The notes below the pieces were generated by a model. The model ran no database searches. It worked only from the letters and a program-made list of their open reading frames with translations, and had not been told where the DNA came from. Position numbers and translations under genes: made by a program. DNA of 64,000 nucleotides from Enoplolaimus lenunculus (Eukaryota > Nematoda > Enoplea > Enoplida > Thoracostomopsidae): positions 248,501 to 312,500 of the forward strand of contig JASANG010001091.1 of assembly GCA_030248215.1 (NCBI GenBank). Reading direction: 5' to 3'. The first letter of the stretch is position 1; every line of letters begins with the position of its first letter. Shown here piece by piece: positions 14,831 to 29,400 of the stretch.

Positions 14831-17346
14831 GTTTTTACTTATATTCTCAAATGTGCGTAGCACCTATTTCCATATAATTATAGCAATTGTAAGTTTTGAA
14901 TTAGCTCATGGTTAGCTTGGAAATTTTGTATATTTTGGACATTAAAATTGTCAATTTTGATCAACTGCAACCTGAAGCGAACAAGCTAACATTTACATTG
15001 AACTTTCTCCGGTTTGTTGATCAGATATGCTTTTCTGGTTAGAAATTGTATAATAGATTTCAATATTTCTGATCGCATTCATTACATTTTACTTAAAATA
15101 TAATGTCACTTGTGGAATTGATGTTATAATCAAAATGTACCGTTCGTAAATGAATTTTCTCACGATTCTCTACAACGCTGTGTACACATTCTATTGTGGA
15201 CGGATATATAAGCGTGGTGTGAACGGATAGTAGAAATGTCTGAAGCAGAAACCGGATACTGAAGTATAAAGTTTCAAAAATGTTTTATTGTTCAGCCAAC
15301 ACAATTGAGGAATGCAAATGTTCACCGAGGTTTGTAATTAAAGAACAGCCGAACAAATAGCAGCGAATGCACCGAAATTTTTCTAAATTTTGCATAAATT
15401 TCCTTTATTTATATTTCATATCAAATAATGCAGCATATCCGTACTGATAAATTGTGATATGTTTGCGTAATTATTTATAAACGAATTTTGAACATAAATA
15501 TACCACAAATTCCGGTATTTATATAACGGAAATGAATAGCGATTTTTGCCTGAAACGAAAACGGATATCCGGTTACCAACCTGTGTATATTAAGTATTTT
15601 ATTAAAAATTCTTATCTTTTGTTACAGACAGTCAAAAATTTGTGATCGGTGGCGGCGATGTTCAAGGAGGTTACATTAATTATCCGCTGGTGCCTGGTAG
15701 ACATTACAATTTCGCTTTGGTTGGCGTACCGATAGATGGGGTAAGCAAAACTCTGTTAGGCTCAAGATGTTTGAGCCTAAAATTACTTTTTTCGGCAAAG
15801 GGGAGCAGGGTGAACTCTAGCTCCCCACGAACAATTTTCGCCTCTAAAACATTTCACCACCCATCGAAATTACGTCAAACTTTCGCGTTCTGATACGATA
15901 ATTTTATTGGTCGGTTCTGGCTTTCTAACAACGGCAGCTTAGGTAATGTTTTCGATCGCCAACCTTGGCCCATATTCTGAAATGTGTATAGCACCTATTA
16001 CCAGTTGGTGATAAGTCTTGTAACTTTCAAACCAATAAATACTGAGGCTCAAAATTCAGTGCATTTTTAGCATATGATTTGCTCTGCTCTTGTACATTTT
16101 TGAGTGCAACAACTGCAATAGTTAGTGCGTTTGAAAACATATTACTAACTGAAGACAGTTGCTATAACCATTTGAGAATATGGGCTCTTATGTATATTCG
16201 TAAGGTGTTGATTAGCAAGCCAGAAGCGTAGATTGTTCGCTTAAATTTAAAATGATGCACCATCGCCCAACGGTAAGGGCCTGATTTGCCGGGTTTAGGG
16301 CTGGGATTGACTATCCCAGCGGCGGCTTTGATGATAGTTGTGTTACAAAAAATTCAAATTAAATTTTTTACTGCATTTTTATTCTATTTTTAGAATCCGT
16401 CAGTGATCGCAGCCGGACGTGGTAAGCAGAATTAGGAGTTCTTAAATATAACTAATTGCAACAGGGGCAGTAGCGGATCCAGTATCTCAAAATGGGAGGG
16501 GGGGCAAAATTGCACAGGTCATAAACTTATTTTTGACCCACACACAAACCACGAACTATTGTTACAAAATTGCTATATAATTTTTGTCGAGATGCTGTTC
16601 GGGGGCGGGGGGGGCACGGCCGGAGTGCCCCCCATGGATCCGCCATTGAACAGGGGCACGGCAGTTGATCTAAAAGCAACAGGGGACCACATACAGTGGG
16701 GTGCGTAACCTCGCAAGCGAGAAGCCAAATGTAATTTTAGTCATTTGTAGGATAGGGGGGCGCCTTATACTATTTTTTGTTAATAATTTTAAATTCTGTG
16801 TTATGCAAAATTATCTGACTTGAAAAACGGGAGGGCACGTCGTCCCCCTGCGCCGAATCACTGGCTGCTGCGCCACTGTATTGCAACGAGTGTTGAAATC
16901 CACACAAATGGTCATTCGTAGCTTCATATAGTATTCTTAGATTCCGGTTTAAATACAGCGGAAGTAATGTGGACTTTAATGTATGTGAGTCCCTCAGGAT
17001 CACGCTCGTGTAGCCAGCTCACCTTGATAGGCGGTGGTTAAATGTTTTCAGAAGAGGCATACGAGGGTTTTCGATGACTTACAAGTAAGGTTGAAAATTT
17101 TCTAGCGAGTTGCCAAAATTTTTCCAGGGGGCCTGAGCCTCCGTTGCCCCTCATTTGGCTACGGGCCTGCTCAGGATGCATTATGAACGTAAAATACCAG
17201 CAAGGCAACCATGATTTTCGGGACTGGTATATCGAGTGATCAAAGTTATAAGCATGTAAAAGGCCGTTTTCCTCGTTTCTAAATTAATTTCGGGAACGGA
17301 TATCCCGCTCTACTTCATCTTGTCTACGTTCGTCTAATATATATAC

Positions 17347-17380
<34 letters not shown>

Positions 17381-20300
17381 GTATATATATTTCTTTTAAT
17401 TTGTGTTTCATTCTTGAGTCATATTCTCAGCTGTGTGTAGCACCTATGATCAGTTTGTAATAGGTTTTCAAACAAACGAACTGCGTCAGCTGCGAAACTA
17501 AGAAATCAAACATAGAAATTCGCTAAATAATGAAACTGGCCAATCGCTGGTTGGTTCCATCATGAGTAGCTGATCGAACAGTGAAATTTGAAATATTGAA
17601 ATGAGATTTTCTAAATTTTCTAGGTTAAAGCACCAATAAATTTATGAAGTTAATCGGTCGATGTAAAATTACCACAGAAGTCAAATAAGTCTCATACTAA
17701 AACAATGTGCAGAATTTAGAATCTCAGCAATCCCTGGGTCGGCAGTTACAAGACCTATAACCAACTGGTGATATGTGCTACACTAGGTTTAGGCTTAGGC
17801 TTAGGCTTAGGCTTAGGCTTAGGCTTAGGCTTAGGCTTAGACTTAGACTTAAGCTTAGGCTTAGCCTTAGGCTTAGGCTTAGGCTTAGACTTAAGCTTAG
17901 GCTTAGCCTTAGGCTTAAATGCCACAATGCCTATTGTGGAAATTTCATATTTAAAAAAATTATTTCAAGATGACGTTCCAGAAACCGATGTTAAAGGTAA
18001 CTAAACGCAAAATTGGCTAATTGAATTTAGCTTAAATCTGCCATTTTATGCAAATCGCTTAGTTTTCAAATTGTTATCTGCTTTTACGTTTGTTTCCATT
18101 GCTTGCGTTATTAAAAATTTACTCAAATTTGTGTAATATTACTGATTTTTGCCTCACCTGCCATGAAAAATAGTGAAAATGTCGATTGGTGTTAAATATG
18201 AAATTTATCGCTCAAATTTTTGTGTGAATTTTCACTAGTTTGTAAAAGGATAGTTAAAATATTGGAAACACAAACAAATATTCAAGTATATATGTCGTAG
18301 CCCAAGTCGTAATTTACCCCAGTTGCGACTTGGGCTAGCCAACGGCGTAATTTTTTCTATGAGACATGTGCACGCCTTGTGTTTGCTTACCACCTTAATG
18401 CCGTACTCAAATACGATTGGCTGATGCGAATACTCTTTTCTGATTGGCGAAGTGATCTCCGCCTGTTGACTACCAAATAGTTTGTTTTACTGAGCGAAGT
18501 AAATCAAATTGGTTTACGACAATAAAGTAACTAATCAGAAAACGCACAGCTTTATCAGACATGATTCCCCCTTGGGCTAGCCCAAGTTGTAATTCCGCTT
18601 TGGACTAGCCCAATTCAGAATTGGGCTGAATTACGACTTGGTTTGCGGCATATAAAAAATTGTCAAATATTTTTATATTTTTCCACCAATACAATTGAGT
18701 CATGCCAATTTTCACAGGAACTTTCGAGAAATTTTACAGAATAAATAGAGGATACATTGAAATTTTTTAAAGATTTTCACTAAAATTTCGTCATTTTTAT
18801 TTCAAATCGAACATTTGCAGCATATCTGTAATGAAAAATTGTTTGATTGATACGTGATTTATAACTTATCATGCCCATAAAATAACACAATTTCCTGTTT
18901 TTCTATAACGAAATCGGAACTGGACATTGATTTTTCTCGTAAACTAAAGCGGATATCCGGTTACACTTTTAAACTATTGTAGTATTCCAATTAGCGAACC
19001 TAAATCTGTGGTTTTAAATTTCGCTCAAATACTTCGCTGCCTGGAGATTCGGTGCACAGGATCAATATTAGCAGGGTCGGCTAATTTTGAGGGTTTTAGG
19101 GATCAGATACTGCTAAAATGAAGTAGTTAGTTTTTGCGGCAAACAGGTTATTCCAGAAATCCTGAATAATTATCAGATAGGTTAGCTTGAATGAAACTCT
19201 GAACGGCAATAATCGATGCCGTCTCCAACTGGTTGAGTTCCCTACTTTTTGCATCAGGTTTCAAGGTTTAGGTTTAGGTAAGTTTTTGACCGGAACCTAA
19301 GAATAAGTTTAAGGAGGGTGAGCCTAATTAGCCGAACCCTGTGGGATGAGCGGGTGTACAAGAGCCATTTATTTTAATTTTGGCAAAAGTTTATGATGAG
19401 TTTTGTTTAAATTTAACCTTAAAATGTAATAAGATTTTGGTCAACGGGGCTAAACGAATGTCTTACCCGCTTGCGTTAATATTTTAAAATATACAATTAT
19501 TGCAAAGCAACAATAAACAAGGTCGCAGCCAATCATCGGAAGGCAGATGGACTCGTGTTTCTATTGGTTAAAAAGCCGTCAAATAGCCGCGTTCGCCGGT
19601 TTTCGGATTAAATTTGTGATAAAAATTTCGGTTGCGATACTTGTGTTGGTTGACGTTGTTGACTCTCGAAACGAAATACTCTCTAAGGCCTCAGTTAAAA
19701 CGGTTCTGGCGACGAAACCATTTAGATATTTGACGTCTAAATCCGTATTCTCAAATGTGTGTAGCACCTATTACCAGTTGATGACAGTCCTATAACTTTG
19801 AACCAGCGCATGGCGAGGTTCGAAATTCAGCACATTGTTCACGTTTGATTTGCGCTACTTTTGTATCAAATTTGACATCTGCTGTTGCAGATGTTTGTCA
19901 GTTTGAAAACCTATCATCTAACTGATGATCAGTGTTATACGCATTTGAGAATATGGGCTCTAAAGTACTTCAGGTTATTGTTTACTTTGTAAAACTGGCA
20001 ATTTTGGTTGTTCACTCAAAATTTTTCCGAGAAAAATATTTTTTCATAATTATTCCTTCGCTACGCTTCTGGTTCTATTTAAAAGTTTTCCAATTTTGTT
20101 CTTTTAAAAATTTAAAATTTTAAAATTTAATTTCAGGTGCTGGATATCATCGATACTCTGTATCGTCGTGGCCGTGGTGGTGGCTCCTGTTACTACTGGC
20201 ATTACTCCTGTTACTCCTACTGCTATGTTGTTGCTTATTTTGGTGTTGTGGCAGGTAAGTATAAATGAACACTATATTCAGTTAATATCCGGTTCCGGTA

Positions 20301-23300
20301 AACATTCAATTTCTGGCTTCGGTTACCGGAAAATTAATATCCGGTCGCATCGTGAACGAGTGCTCACTGCGCCGAAAAATTCAATATCCGGTATCCGGGA
20401 AGTTAATATCCGGTCGCTCCTCCGTAACGATTTGATGAGTGCCGCGATATCATCTTGGGTTGTGTAAGCAATTTTATAAATGTAAATATATTTAGACTAA
20501 AAATTAAGAATCTTCAGAGGGTCCCTTATTTTCACACCCCAACGCATAATTCTAGGGGCATCCATGGATGGATCTAGAATAGTTGATGGAACGTAGACAC
20601 AATGCTGTTGATTTCCCGTGTCTTATATAATGGCTTTTGTATGTTTTGTATTAGCTACTGATTAATTTCTAAGCCAAACGGCAAATTGTCAAGTAGTAAT
20701 CACTAGACACACGATGTCTGTTCCGGTTCCGGCATTTGTTTCAATTTTCGGTTTCGGTTTTCGCATTCTTTTGAAACCAGTAGCGCCCAACTACAGTCTT
20801 ATTACTAGCTATGTCATTAATACTGTTTCTTTTCATTTCAGCCGATACAGACGACGAAAGCGACAGCTGATGATGGTTGAGCGGCATCCTTTGATCGGAG
20901 CTGATGGGGTAAGAAATCCTGTTATGCCATTTACATTTTAGGGATGCGCTACACTTTGTCGGGCAGAGGTGTACATACGCCTAAGTATAATCACGACAAT
21001 TCGTCGCCCGATAAGTCGTAGACTGACAAAATTTTCCCTACAACTGTATGTACATGTGTATGTATATGTCTTACATTACACACACTATGCACGTGCACTT
21101 GCTACGCCAAGTATACCAACAACTACCTTAAGACTCCACTTTATGGATACACAACATTTTTATTATAAAGTGCGTCTAGTAAAAATCACGGTGTAACCGG
21201 ATATCCGTTTCCGTTTACAGTAAAAATCGATGTCCGATTTCGTTATAGAAATGCCAGAATTACAGCTCGTGGCGAATCTTATGTAAACTGATTATTACAT
21301 TCTAGAAGGATAAAGGCGACGGACAAATAAAAGATTTGGAGCAAAGGATAAACACAATTAAAGAACAACTCGATAGCAGGGTTCGAACAGGTTAGCTCTT
21401 ACGCAGTATCTTAGAGCAATTTGAGTCGCGAACAGATATTATTTGACCTGGAATGGTTTTTGGATTTTTTTCAATTTGAAATTTTTGTTTGAAAAATTTA
21501 GGCCCAGTTGAAATTTCGTCGCAGCACAGATTTGACTTGAACCGTCATTTCAACGGAACCTTTGATCTGACTATTACTCGATTGTCAGTGCTCACACAAA
21601 TCTGTTGGCGACTGCATAAAGCTGCGAGAAATCGGTTAACGCCGCTTGTTTAGAGTCAACGGATCCAAGTTTCTAGTTTAAATGGCTTTCTTTAACCATT
21701 GACTTCTATGCCCGTATTCTCAAATGATGCAGCCAATATCACCAGTTGGCAATAGCTCTTGTAACTTGTGAACCACTACTGAATGGTCAGGCTCAAAATT
21801 CAGCACATTATTCACATTATTATTTGCGCTCTGCTCCTGTGTCAATTTTGAGTCAACAACTGCAATAGTTAGTGAGCTGGAAACCTATTACTAAACTGAT
21901 AATAGTTGCTATACACATTTGAGAATATGGACCCTAGGTGTAAGGTAGAACTTGGGTTCTGGTTTCGGGTTGTGTTCTAGCGGCGATAAAGTTTGGTTTA
22001 GCTAAATTTTAATTCATTGCGTTCATTTGATATTCGTCCAGTACTACGACACGTATTTATTTTGCAATTGGAACACTTTTTGAATTATTGCATGACTGGC
22101 GGATCCAACGTGGACCCATCGAGGCCCAGGATCCCGAACAAGGATCCGAACCAAAATTTTGTATTAAAGATTTTTCCGGTTAAATTTACGTCTGGCTTTT
22201 CGTTCGCTTCGCTCGACAACATTTCGACTATAATTACCTGTCGAGCAATTTCTCCATTATTAATTTAAGGATCTGCCACTGTGTCACAGAAAAGTTCACT
22301 GCTATAGGATAACACTTCAACTGATGCTAGGGTCTCGCCGAAGAATTCGAACAATTTCCTTGAGCATAGTTCCAACTCTGCGTTTGCGGTTCCGGTTTAT
22401 TTCGGTTCTGAGACACTATCGAACAATGAAAATTTAACCAAAAATTAGCAAAAAATCAAAGTTTCCAATATATGTTTCAAATTAATAAGTTCTATAAAGC
22501 ATTTTGGCTATCATGAGTTTGGAAGCATGCTATATATTTTGTACTCAATGTTACAACGCACACGTTCAGTTCACAAGTGAATGTGCGATATATTGATTAT
22601 TCGGCCCATGTTACTTTTAGAGGCGTCTCGGTTTCTGGTGGGTCTATAAAAGAGTAGGTTTAAATTGTAGATTACATTTTTTGCTTAGGCTTAGGCTTAG
22701 GAACACATTTTTGCAACACTTAGGCTTAGGCTTATGCTTAGGAATGCGCTTAATCTACTGTTACACACTTAAAAGTAACATTGGCCGAATATTCTGCTTT
22801 ATCAGAGATACAGATAAACCAGAATATTTTACGCTGAATTAGCAGTTTGAAAATTCTGGTTAACCTAATTTTTTTAGGAATTTCTAGCCTAAGTATTTCA
22901 GCAGGTTCGTTAAACCGAAAAAAAACTTATTTTTTCCGGTCCTAAATTTAATTTGATTTAGGGATATTTTTCCTAAAAACACCATATACGTCGAGTTCTA
23001 ACGTAACGCTTCAGCTTTTGTTTGTGTTTTTAGTTTTGATCTAATGCTAAAATAGGCAAAATGTTTTAGAACTAATCAACATTTTGTGCTTTGTATATAT
23101 TCTTTCAGAACATCATTATTATCATGACTCAAGAGATGGTGATGTAAGTTTTATTTATTTAATTAAAACGAAAACAAAACAAACTCTTGTGCCCTCTAAA
23201 AACTTAAACTTAAATTATAGCTTAACTCAACTTGAATACAGAGTTTAAGTAAAACTTAAATTGCTGGACGATCATATTTCTAAGCTTAGTACGACTTTAA

Positions 23301-26200
23301 ACTAAACTTATTTTTGATTTAAGATAAAAATGCTGCTTAGAAACTTTTCAGGCTTTAGAATTCATTAAGTTTTAGACTAAACTAAAAAATATGTGCAGAT
23401 TTCAAATGACTTTAAGCGTAACCTACCACCAGTTTAGTTTAATTAATCTATAAAGTTAGTTTAATGCCTGCTAGATTAGCTTAAGCTTAAATCAAGTTAG
23501 TTTAAGGTTTTAGAGAGTACACTCCGTTAGAAACAAATTGTTACTTTAGTCCACCTACGAACTTGTCCATGCGAGACGGACGCTTTGTAATGGATTCAGC
23601 TTTATCGTAGACGCTTACCGAAATGTAAAACAACGTCCCATTGCAAACATTAATTAAATGAAATTTATGTCGTTTGGGTTAATTTTGCATTGATTGCAGC
23701 GCAAAAAGAAAAAGGTGAGTTGCGTGGCAAACGCAAGCACCGCTGAACTTTAGCTTTCTTGCTTAAATATTATATATACGTATATATACATATATATGTA
23801 TATATATGTATATATACACGTATATATTATATATTTGCAAAAACACAACACAAACATTTTATTAACAAAATGGAAGTAACTGGAAAAACACTCATGTCGA
23901 AATAACAATTTTTAAAAGACAAAGTTTCCAACATTTAAATGATTAGGCATAATTTGTCGCAAAACCGTAAAAATTCCGGTTCCTGCGTCTTTGCATGCAT
24001 GAACACGAACAGGAACAGGAGTTGAATTTTTGCAGGAATTCCGGCCGGAACAGGAATTCGTTTGAACCCTAATATATATATACATATATATACGAACACT
24101 TAGATAAATATATGTATTTAGGACGTGTCTTGAATGCCTTTTTTATTCTTGTCGCTAGATGAGTAGTCGAAAATGCCAATATTTTTAGGATAGCCGAAAT
24201 AGCAACTATTATACTTGTAAAAGCAAAGCCCTATTCACACTTGCAAATTTTAGCAGCGAGAACTCGCTGCTGCAACTAGCACGAAATACTTCCAGCAATA
24301 AACATTACGTTCATTCTGAATCTTGACATGAATTTACATGAATAATTTGCACACTACTGTAGTAAATATCAAGCAGAAGCTAAAAAACTATGAGTTCAGC
24401 CAATGATGATGAAATAATTTCACTCGCAGGTTATTCATACCTATGAATTTACGCTTGGCGTATATTCATCATGAATAATTTGCAGCTGCAACTTCTCCGA
24501 ACGAGTTTTACAACAGCCTTTACAGCTATTGAACGTGCGAATTGGGCTTTAGTCGTTCAACGAATCATATTTGAAAAAATTGTTAAATTACTTTTATACG
24601 ATCGAATTAAATTCAGGTTACTATATCAGCTCTTGCTGTGCTGGACAAGAAGTGTCCAGCAAGTTCCCAACCGGAACAAACTGGTGTTTAGGACACGATA
24701 TATATAACGCAAACAAACCTTCTACTAGACTAGTAGTCGTTGTAGGCCAGTGTGTTTTTACCTCTCGTTGCATTTTACTGTAATGAACTCATAATCAATA
24801 ATTGTGGTCTATTCATATTTATAAATATTAGGGCACTCGCTTGGTGTACCACAATATCAGGGATCACAGCAAGGACTACATTTCGGGAGCAGATAACTTC
24901 GTCTAAATATCGTTGCGAGCGAGTGTAGCGAATGTGAAAATTTTTTGGTCTACTGTCAATTATTCTACACAGCCTTCAAAAAAGGCCATTTGTCCCAGAA
25001 ATTTCAAGCCCGATATATAAACTGTCCCGCTTGACGTTGTTTGGCCCCTGACCAGAACTGCCAAACTTTTTGTCGATTTAAGCTTCAATTTAGATGCCAG
25101 CATATTGTTCGAAACTTTAAGCTGATCAAATAGTATCCTGACGCTGTCGTGCAATTGGGTTTTGAGTTTAAGACGGAATTGGCGGAACGTTTTTCTGCGG
25201 TACTGCGATAGAGTAAGGCTTAAGATTTAAAATATTTTGACTGCTTAGGTTTAGGCTTAAGCTTAGGCTTAGATGTAAGCTCATTCTTTAGCGCTTAGGC
25301 TTAGGCTCAAGATTATGCTTGTACTACTGTTACGACTGTGTTCTTTACATTGGTCGTAACTCCAGTAATGAAAATATACATTTTGGCTGTGCAGCCGATG
25401 TTATAAGCAGAGTCTTAAACGTGGTACTAGTTTCAGGATACGGATGTATAAAAAGGCCGTTTAGGAGGCATATATTACATCGAAATTACTGTAAAGATAA
25501 GAAAAAAGTGTATTGATGTTTCTTAGAATATAACCTGCTTAGGAGACAGAAAAATTTTCACACTCGGCTTATGCTCGTTTGCTGAGAAAGCTATTAATGA
25601 TATTATATCACTTCTCAAAATTAAACCCTGGGCCCAAATTATCAAATGCGTATTGCACCTATGACCAGTTAGTAATAGGTTTTTAAACTATAACGAACTG
25701 CTGTAATTGTAGATATCAAAATTTGCACAGCAGTAGAGGAACTCGAATGCAACACGTGTTGAATTTTAAACCTCGTCATTCCGTTGGTTCGAAAGTTACA
25801 AGACCTATCATCAACTCGTAGTAATAGGCGTTACACACATTTGAGAATACGGGCTCTGGTTAATACTATACCCTGGTCTCTGTTATGTTGTTGGAAATTA
25901 ACGTTTAAGCTTTAGTGTTAACAGAACTTAAATGGGCTCTTGTAGTACACTTCTGCGTCAGTCTTCAAAAATTTTCACATATTGCCGCCATAACACAGTT
26001 TATTAAGTATTAGGCTTAGGTTTAGGATTAAGCCAAGACTTAACGGCGCGATGGAAATGTATAAGAGCCTAAATATGTACGTCGAAGGCTCAAATAGGGC
26101 ACAAGTGATAAATTACGAAAAATTGTCTGGTTTATCATAATTACAGCGCGACTCTGATTCGAGCTCGGACGATGGACGACATGAAAAGAAACTACGTACG

Positions 26201-26239
<39 letters not shown>

Positions 26240-26291
26240 ATTATTATTAGTATTATTATTTAATATTATAATTTTTATTATTAATATTTAA

Positions 26292-26329
<38 letters not shown>

Positions 26330-26332
26330 TTC

Positions 26333-26409
<77 letters not shown>

Positions 26410-29400
26410 GTTCTTATTATTATTGTTATTATTGTTGTGTTTCATTTGGTTATTTTTCCGTTTTTTCTAACTTAGGCGTGGTATTCTTAAATTCTTTGTA
26501 ATCACAAGTACCATAGGATGCTTGCAGAAGTATGCAACTGCATCCAGTGCGTTGTCTAAAACGATGGGAATATAGGTTGGTATATAGAATAAAAATATTG
26601 CTTAATGATGCTATTCTGTCGCTTATAATATGTTTTGGCCAAAAGTTAGGTTGACTAGCAGCTAAGATTTCACAACGTTTAAAATCCTTTACATAGGAGT
26701 TGAAATAACCGACGTTTAATGAATGCTAGATATATTTGTTTAATGCCATATTAGATGAGTGTATCATACTACTTGACATGCTTATTGTAACCCAATAGTA
26801 TTAATGCTGGCATCTGGTTTGAGATGGTGAAATGGACTCGTATGTGAGCATGCAAGCAGCTACTGGGGTGGGGCGAAAACAAGCTTCGCCCCCTGGCCGA
26901 AAATTTTCAGGACTGCATTAAACGGGTTTTTGTTGGGAAAATAACCCTGGTTTTTTAAAATCTTCTTGCCTCTCTACTGACAGTTTCTGGTTTTGGGACT
27001 GTATACGAGTTTATGCCACCAAGCTGGCTACGGCAATGGGACTTATTATGGTTTTAGTTAATTGGGCTATATAACTTTTAATATTATTTAGGATTGATTC
27101 GAATGATATCCGGTTCTAGGTTTAGATATTTGGAATATTCGGTTCGGGTTTAGATATTTTAAATACCCGGCTCCAAGTTTAGATATTCGGAATATCCAGG
27201 TCCAGGTTTAGATATTCGGAATATCCAGGTCCAGGTTTAGATATTCGGAATATCCGGGTCCAGGTTTAGATATTCGGAATATCCGGTTCGGGTTTAGATA
27301 TTTTAAATACCCGGCTCCAAGTTTAGATATTCGGAATATCCAGGTCCAGGTTTAGATATTCGGAATATCCGGATCCAGGTTTAGATATTCGGAACATCCG
27401 GTTTCAGGTTTAGATATTCGGAATATCCGGTTCGGGTTTAGATATTTTAAATACCCGGCTCCAAGTTTAGATATTCGGAATATCCAGCTCCAGGTTTAGA
27501 TATTCGGAATATCCGGATCCAGGTTTAGATATTCGGAACATCCGGTTTCAGGTTTTGATATTCGGAATATCCGGCTCCAGGTTTAGATATTCGGAATATC
27601 CGGGTCCAAGTTTAGATATTCGGTATATCCGGGTACCGGTTTCCATAAACAAGAGTACAGGATGTTTTTCTAGAAACTTCTGGGTCCATGTGTAGAAAAA
27701 AAACGCAAGTTCGGGTGTTTATTTTTAAATGTTGCAACTCTCGTATACTGATTCAAGTTTTCATCTATATTAATAACCAACTAACAGCTTATTTCATGAT
27801 ATATTTTAATACTAATTTAAAAACAATTAAAAATTCAGTGTAAAGTTAAAATTAATAATCGGTTACGAGTCGTGGTCTCGTCAAGTTGGCCAACTCATAT
27901 TGTCTCAGTTTCCGTTATTCAAACATAAACACTACCTTCATTACTTTCCGCCATAACTCGAAATATTCAGTGAAATTGTATTTGGCTTCAGTTGCGAACA
28001 ATCCAACAACTGTCTCGCAGATTATCAAAACCGCTCATGGTTAGAACAAGGTTCCTAACAAAGTTTGTAGGCTGTAAAGTTTTTACTAATCCGTTTGACC
28101 TTGTGTAGTACATCAGAATGAGGCGGCGAGGGTGTAAAACAATGCAGAAATTAGAAATTGTATTTGTGAATTGCTGTTTTAAACTTTATCCTTTAGCGGA
28201 ATCCGTCTAACAGATACTGAGGCCTAAATTTGTGGATACGCCACTGATGTGTACCGTCCGGAGTAGACGAGTACTAAAATTTGGGGGTCTGGTATTTTGA
28301 TATAAACTTATTCACTATTGAATACACTGCAAAAAATGGTGAGTCAAATTGACTCTCTCCGAAACACGCTCTACAGGACTACACAAACTGAGTCAAATCC
28401 GACTCCGCCAGAGTCAAACGTGTGACTCAGTGAATCGAATTTGACTCTTGCGGAGTCGAATTTCGACTCAATTTGTGTAGTCCCGTAAAGCCTATTTCGG
28501 AGTGAGTCAATTTGACTCACCATTTTATGCAGTGTAAATTGACTACAAAAACGAAGTTTTTTCAAGTTTTTTTGAGTGTTACCCAACGGCCGGTCGCAAA
28601 GCAGTCATCCGGTACGCCAGATGGCGAGTCCAGTCCTGGACATCCTGCAAATGTTCCGCTGGTAAAGCAAAACTTTACACTGAATATATATTTTCAGGCA
28701 GTAAAGGAGATTTTGAAGACGGTTACGTTCGTGGATTCCGCGATGCTTCCAAAGTATCGGGCGCTGGTGCTGCACGAAAACGGATCGATGAAGAGTATCG
28801 TGGAATGCATAACGATTTCCATGCTGGATATGTTCAAGGTTAGTAATATATTTTGTTGTTTTGTATGCAACTGTTGAAGTAAAAACAAGCAACCCCTAAA
28901 AAGGCCACGAAGACGAGTGCACAATGGTAAGTAATTCAATATATGTTCCGTTAACTATGAATACAACTAACTTTTAAGTAACTAAATTTAATATTAGAAC
29001 TTTACGTCTCAAAAACTATTGGAAAACTGAAATACTTTTATGGAGTGTTTATACGTCGGGGATAGACTAGAATAGTCCTGTGAAGACCAAGTAGCTTGTG
29101 TGGACTAGTTTTTTTATTCATTTGCGCGGAAAACGAGCCCGTAGCCAAATGGGGCCAGAGGCGCTCAGCCTCCCCCTGGATAAATTCTGGCCCCCTAGAA
29201 AATTTTTAACCTTGGCTTGCAAGTCACTAAAATACCATTGAATGCCCCTCGTAAAATTTTTTTAGCCCCTGCCCCTAGCATGGTGACCTGGATACGGGCC
29301 TGGCGGAAAGACGCGACGCTTTCGTGTACGCAGTCGCCTCATGTCTTTCGGCTCATGCCCGACACATGAAACATCGCTGTAGCGTACGTTCATATCGCGG

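Larger units (their letters stand above)
23720..26140. other. Intron after the RKKKK microexon
   Basis: AT-rich; holds an AT tract (23768-23836), CCGGAA-rich family J sequence (23963-24070), a diverged family N copy (24229-24500), MITE A (25185-25352) and MITE C (25630-25855). No further exon found. Confidence 0.55.

Noticed and set aside
17773-17973. RLRLRL frame across the TTAGGC array
   Set aside because: Alternative frame of the hexamer array; only the LG frame continues into the phased exon.
28577-28661. Proline/serine-rich frame SVTQRPVAKQSSGTPDGESS as an exon between 26195 and 28698
   Set aside because: Its 85 nt breaks the reading frame between the neighbouring exons in every phase tried, and the following intron would be only 36 nt. 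Joining 26195 directly to 28698 is phase-exact.
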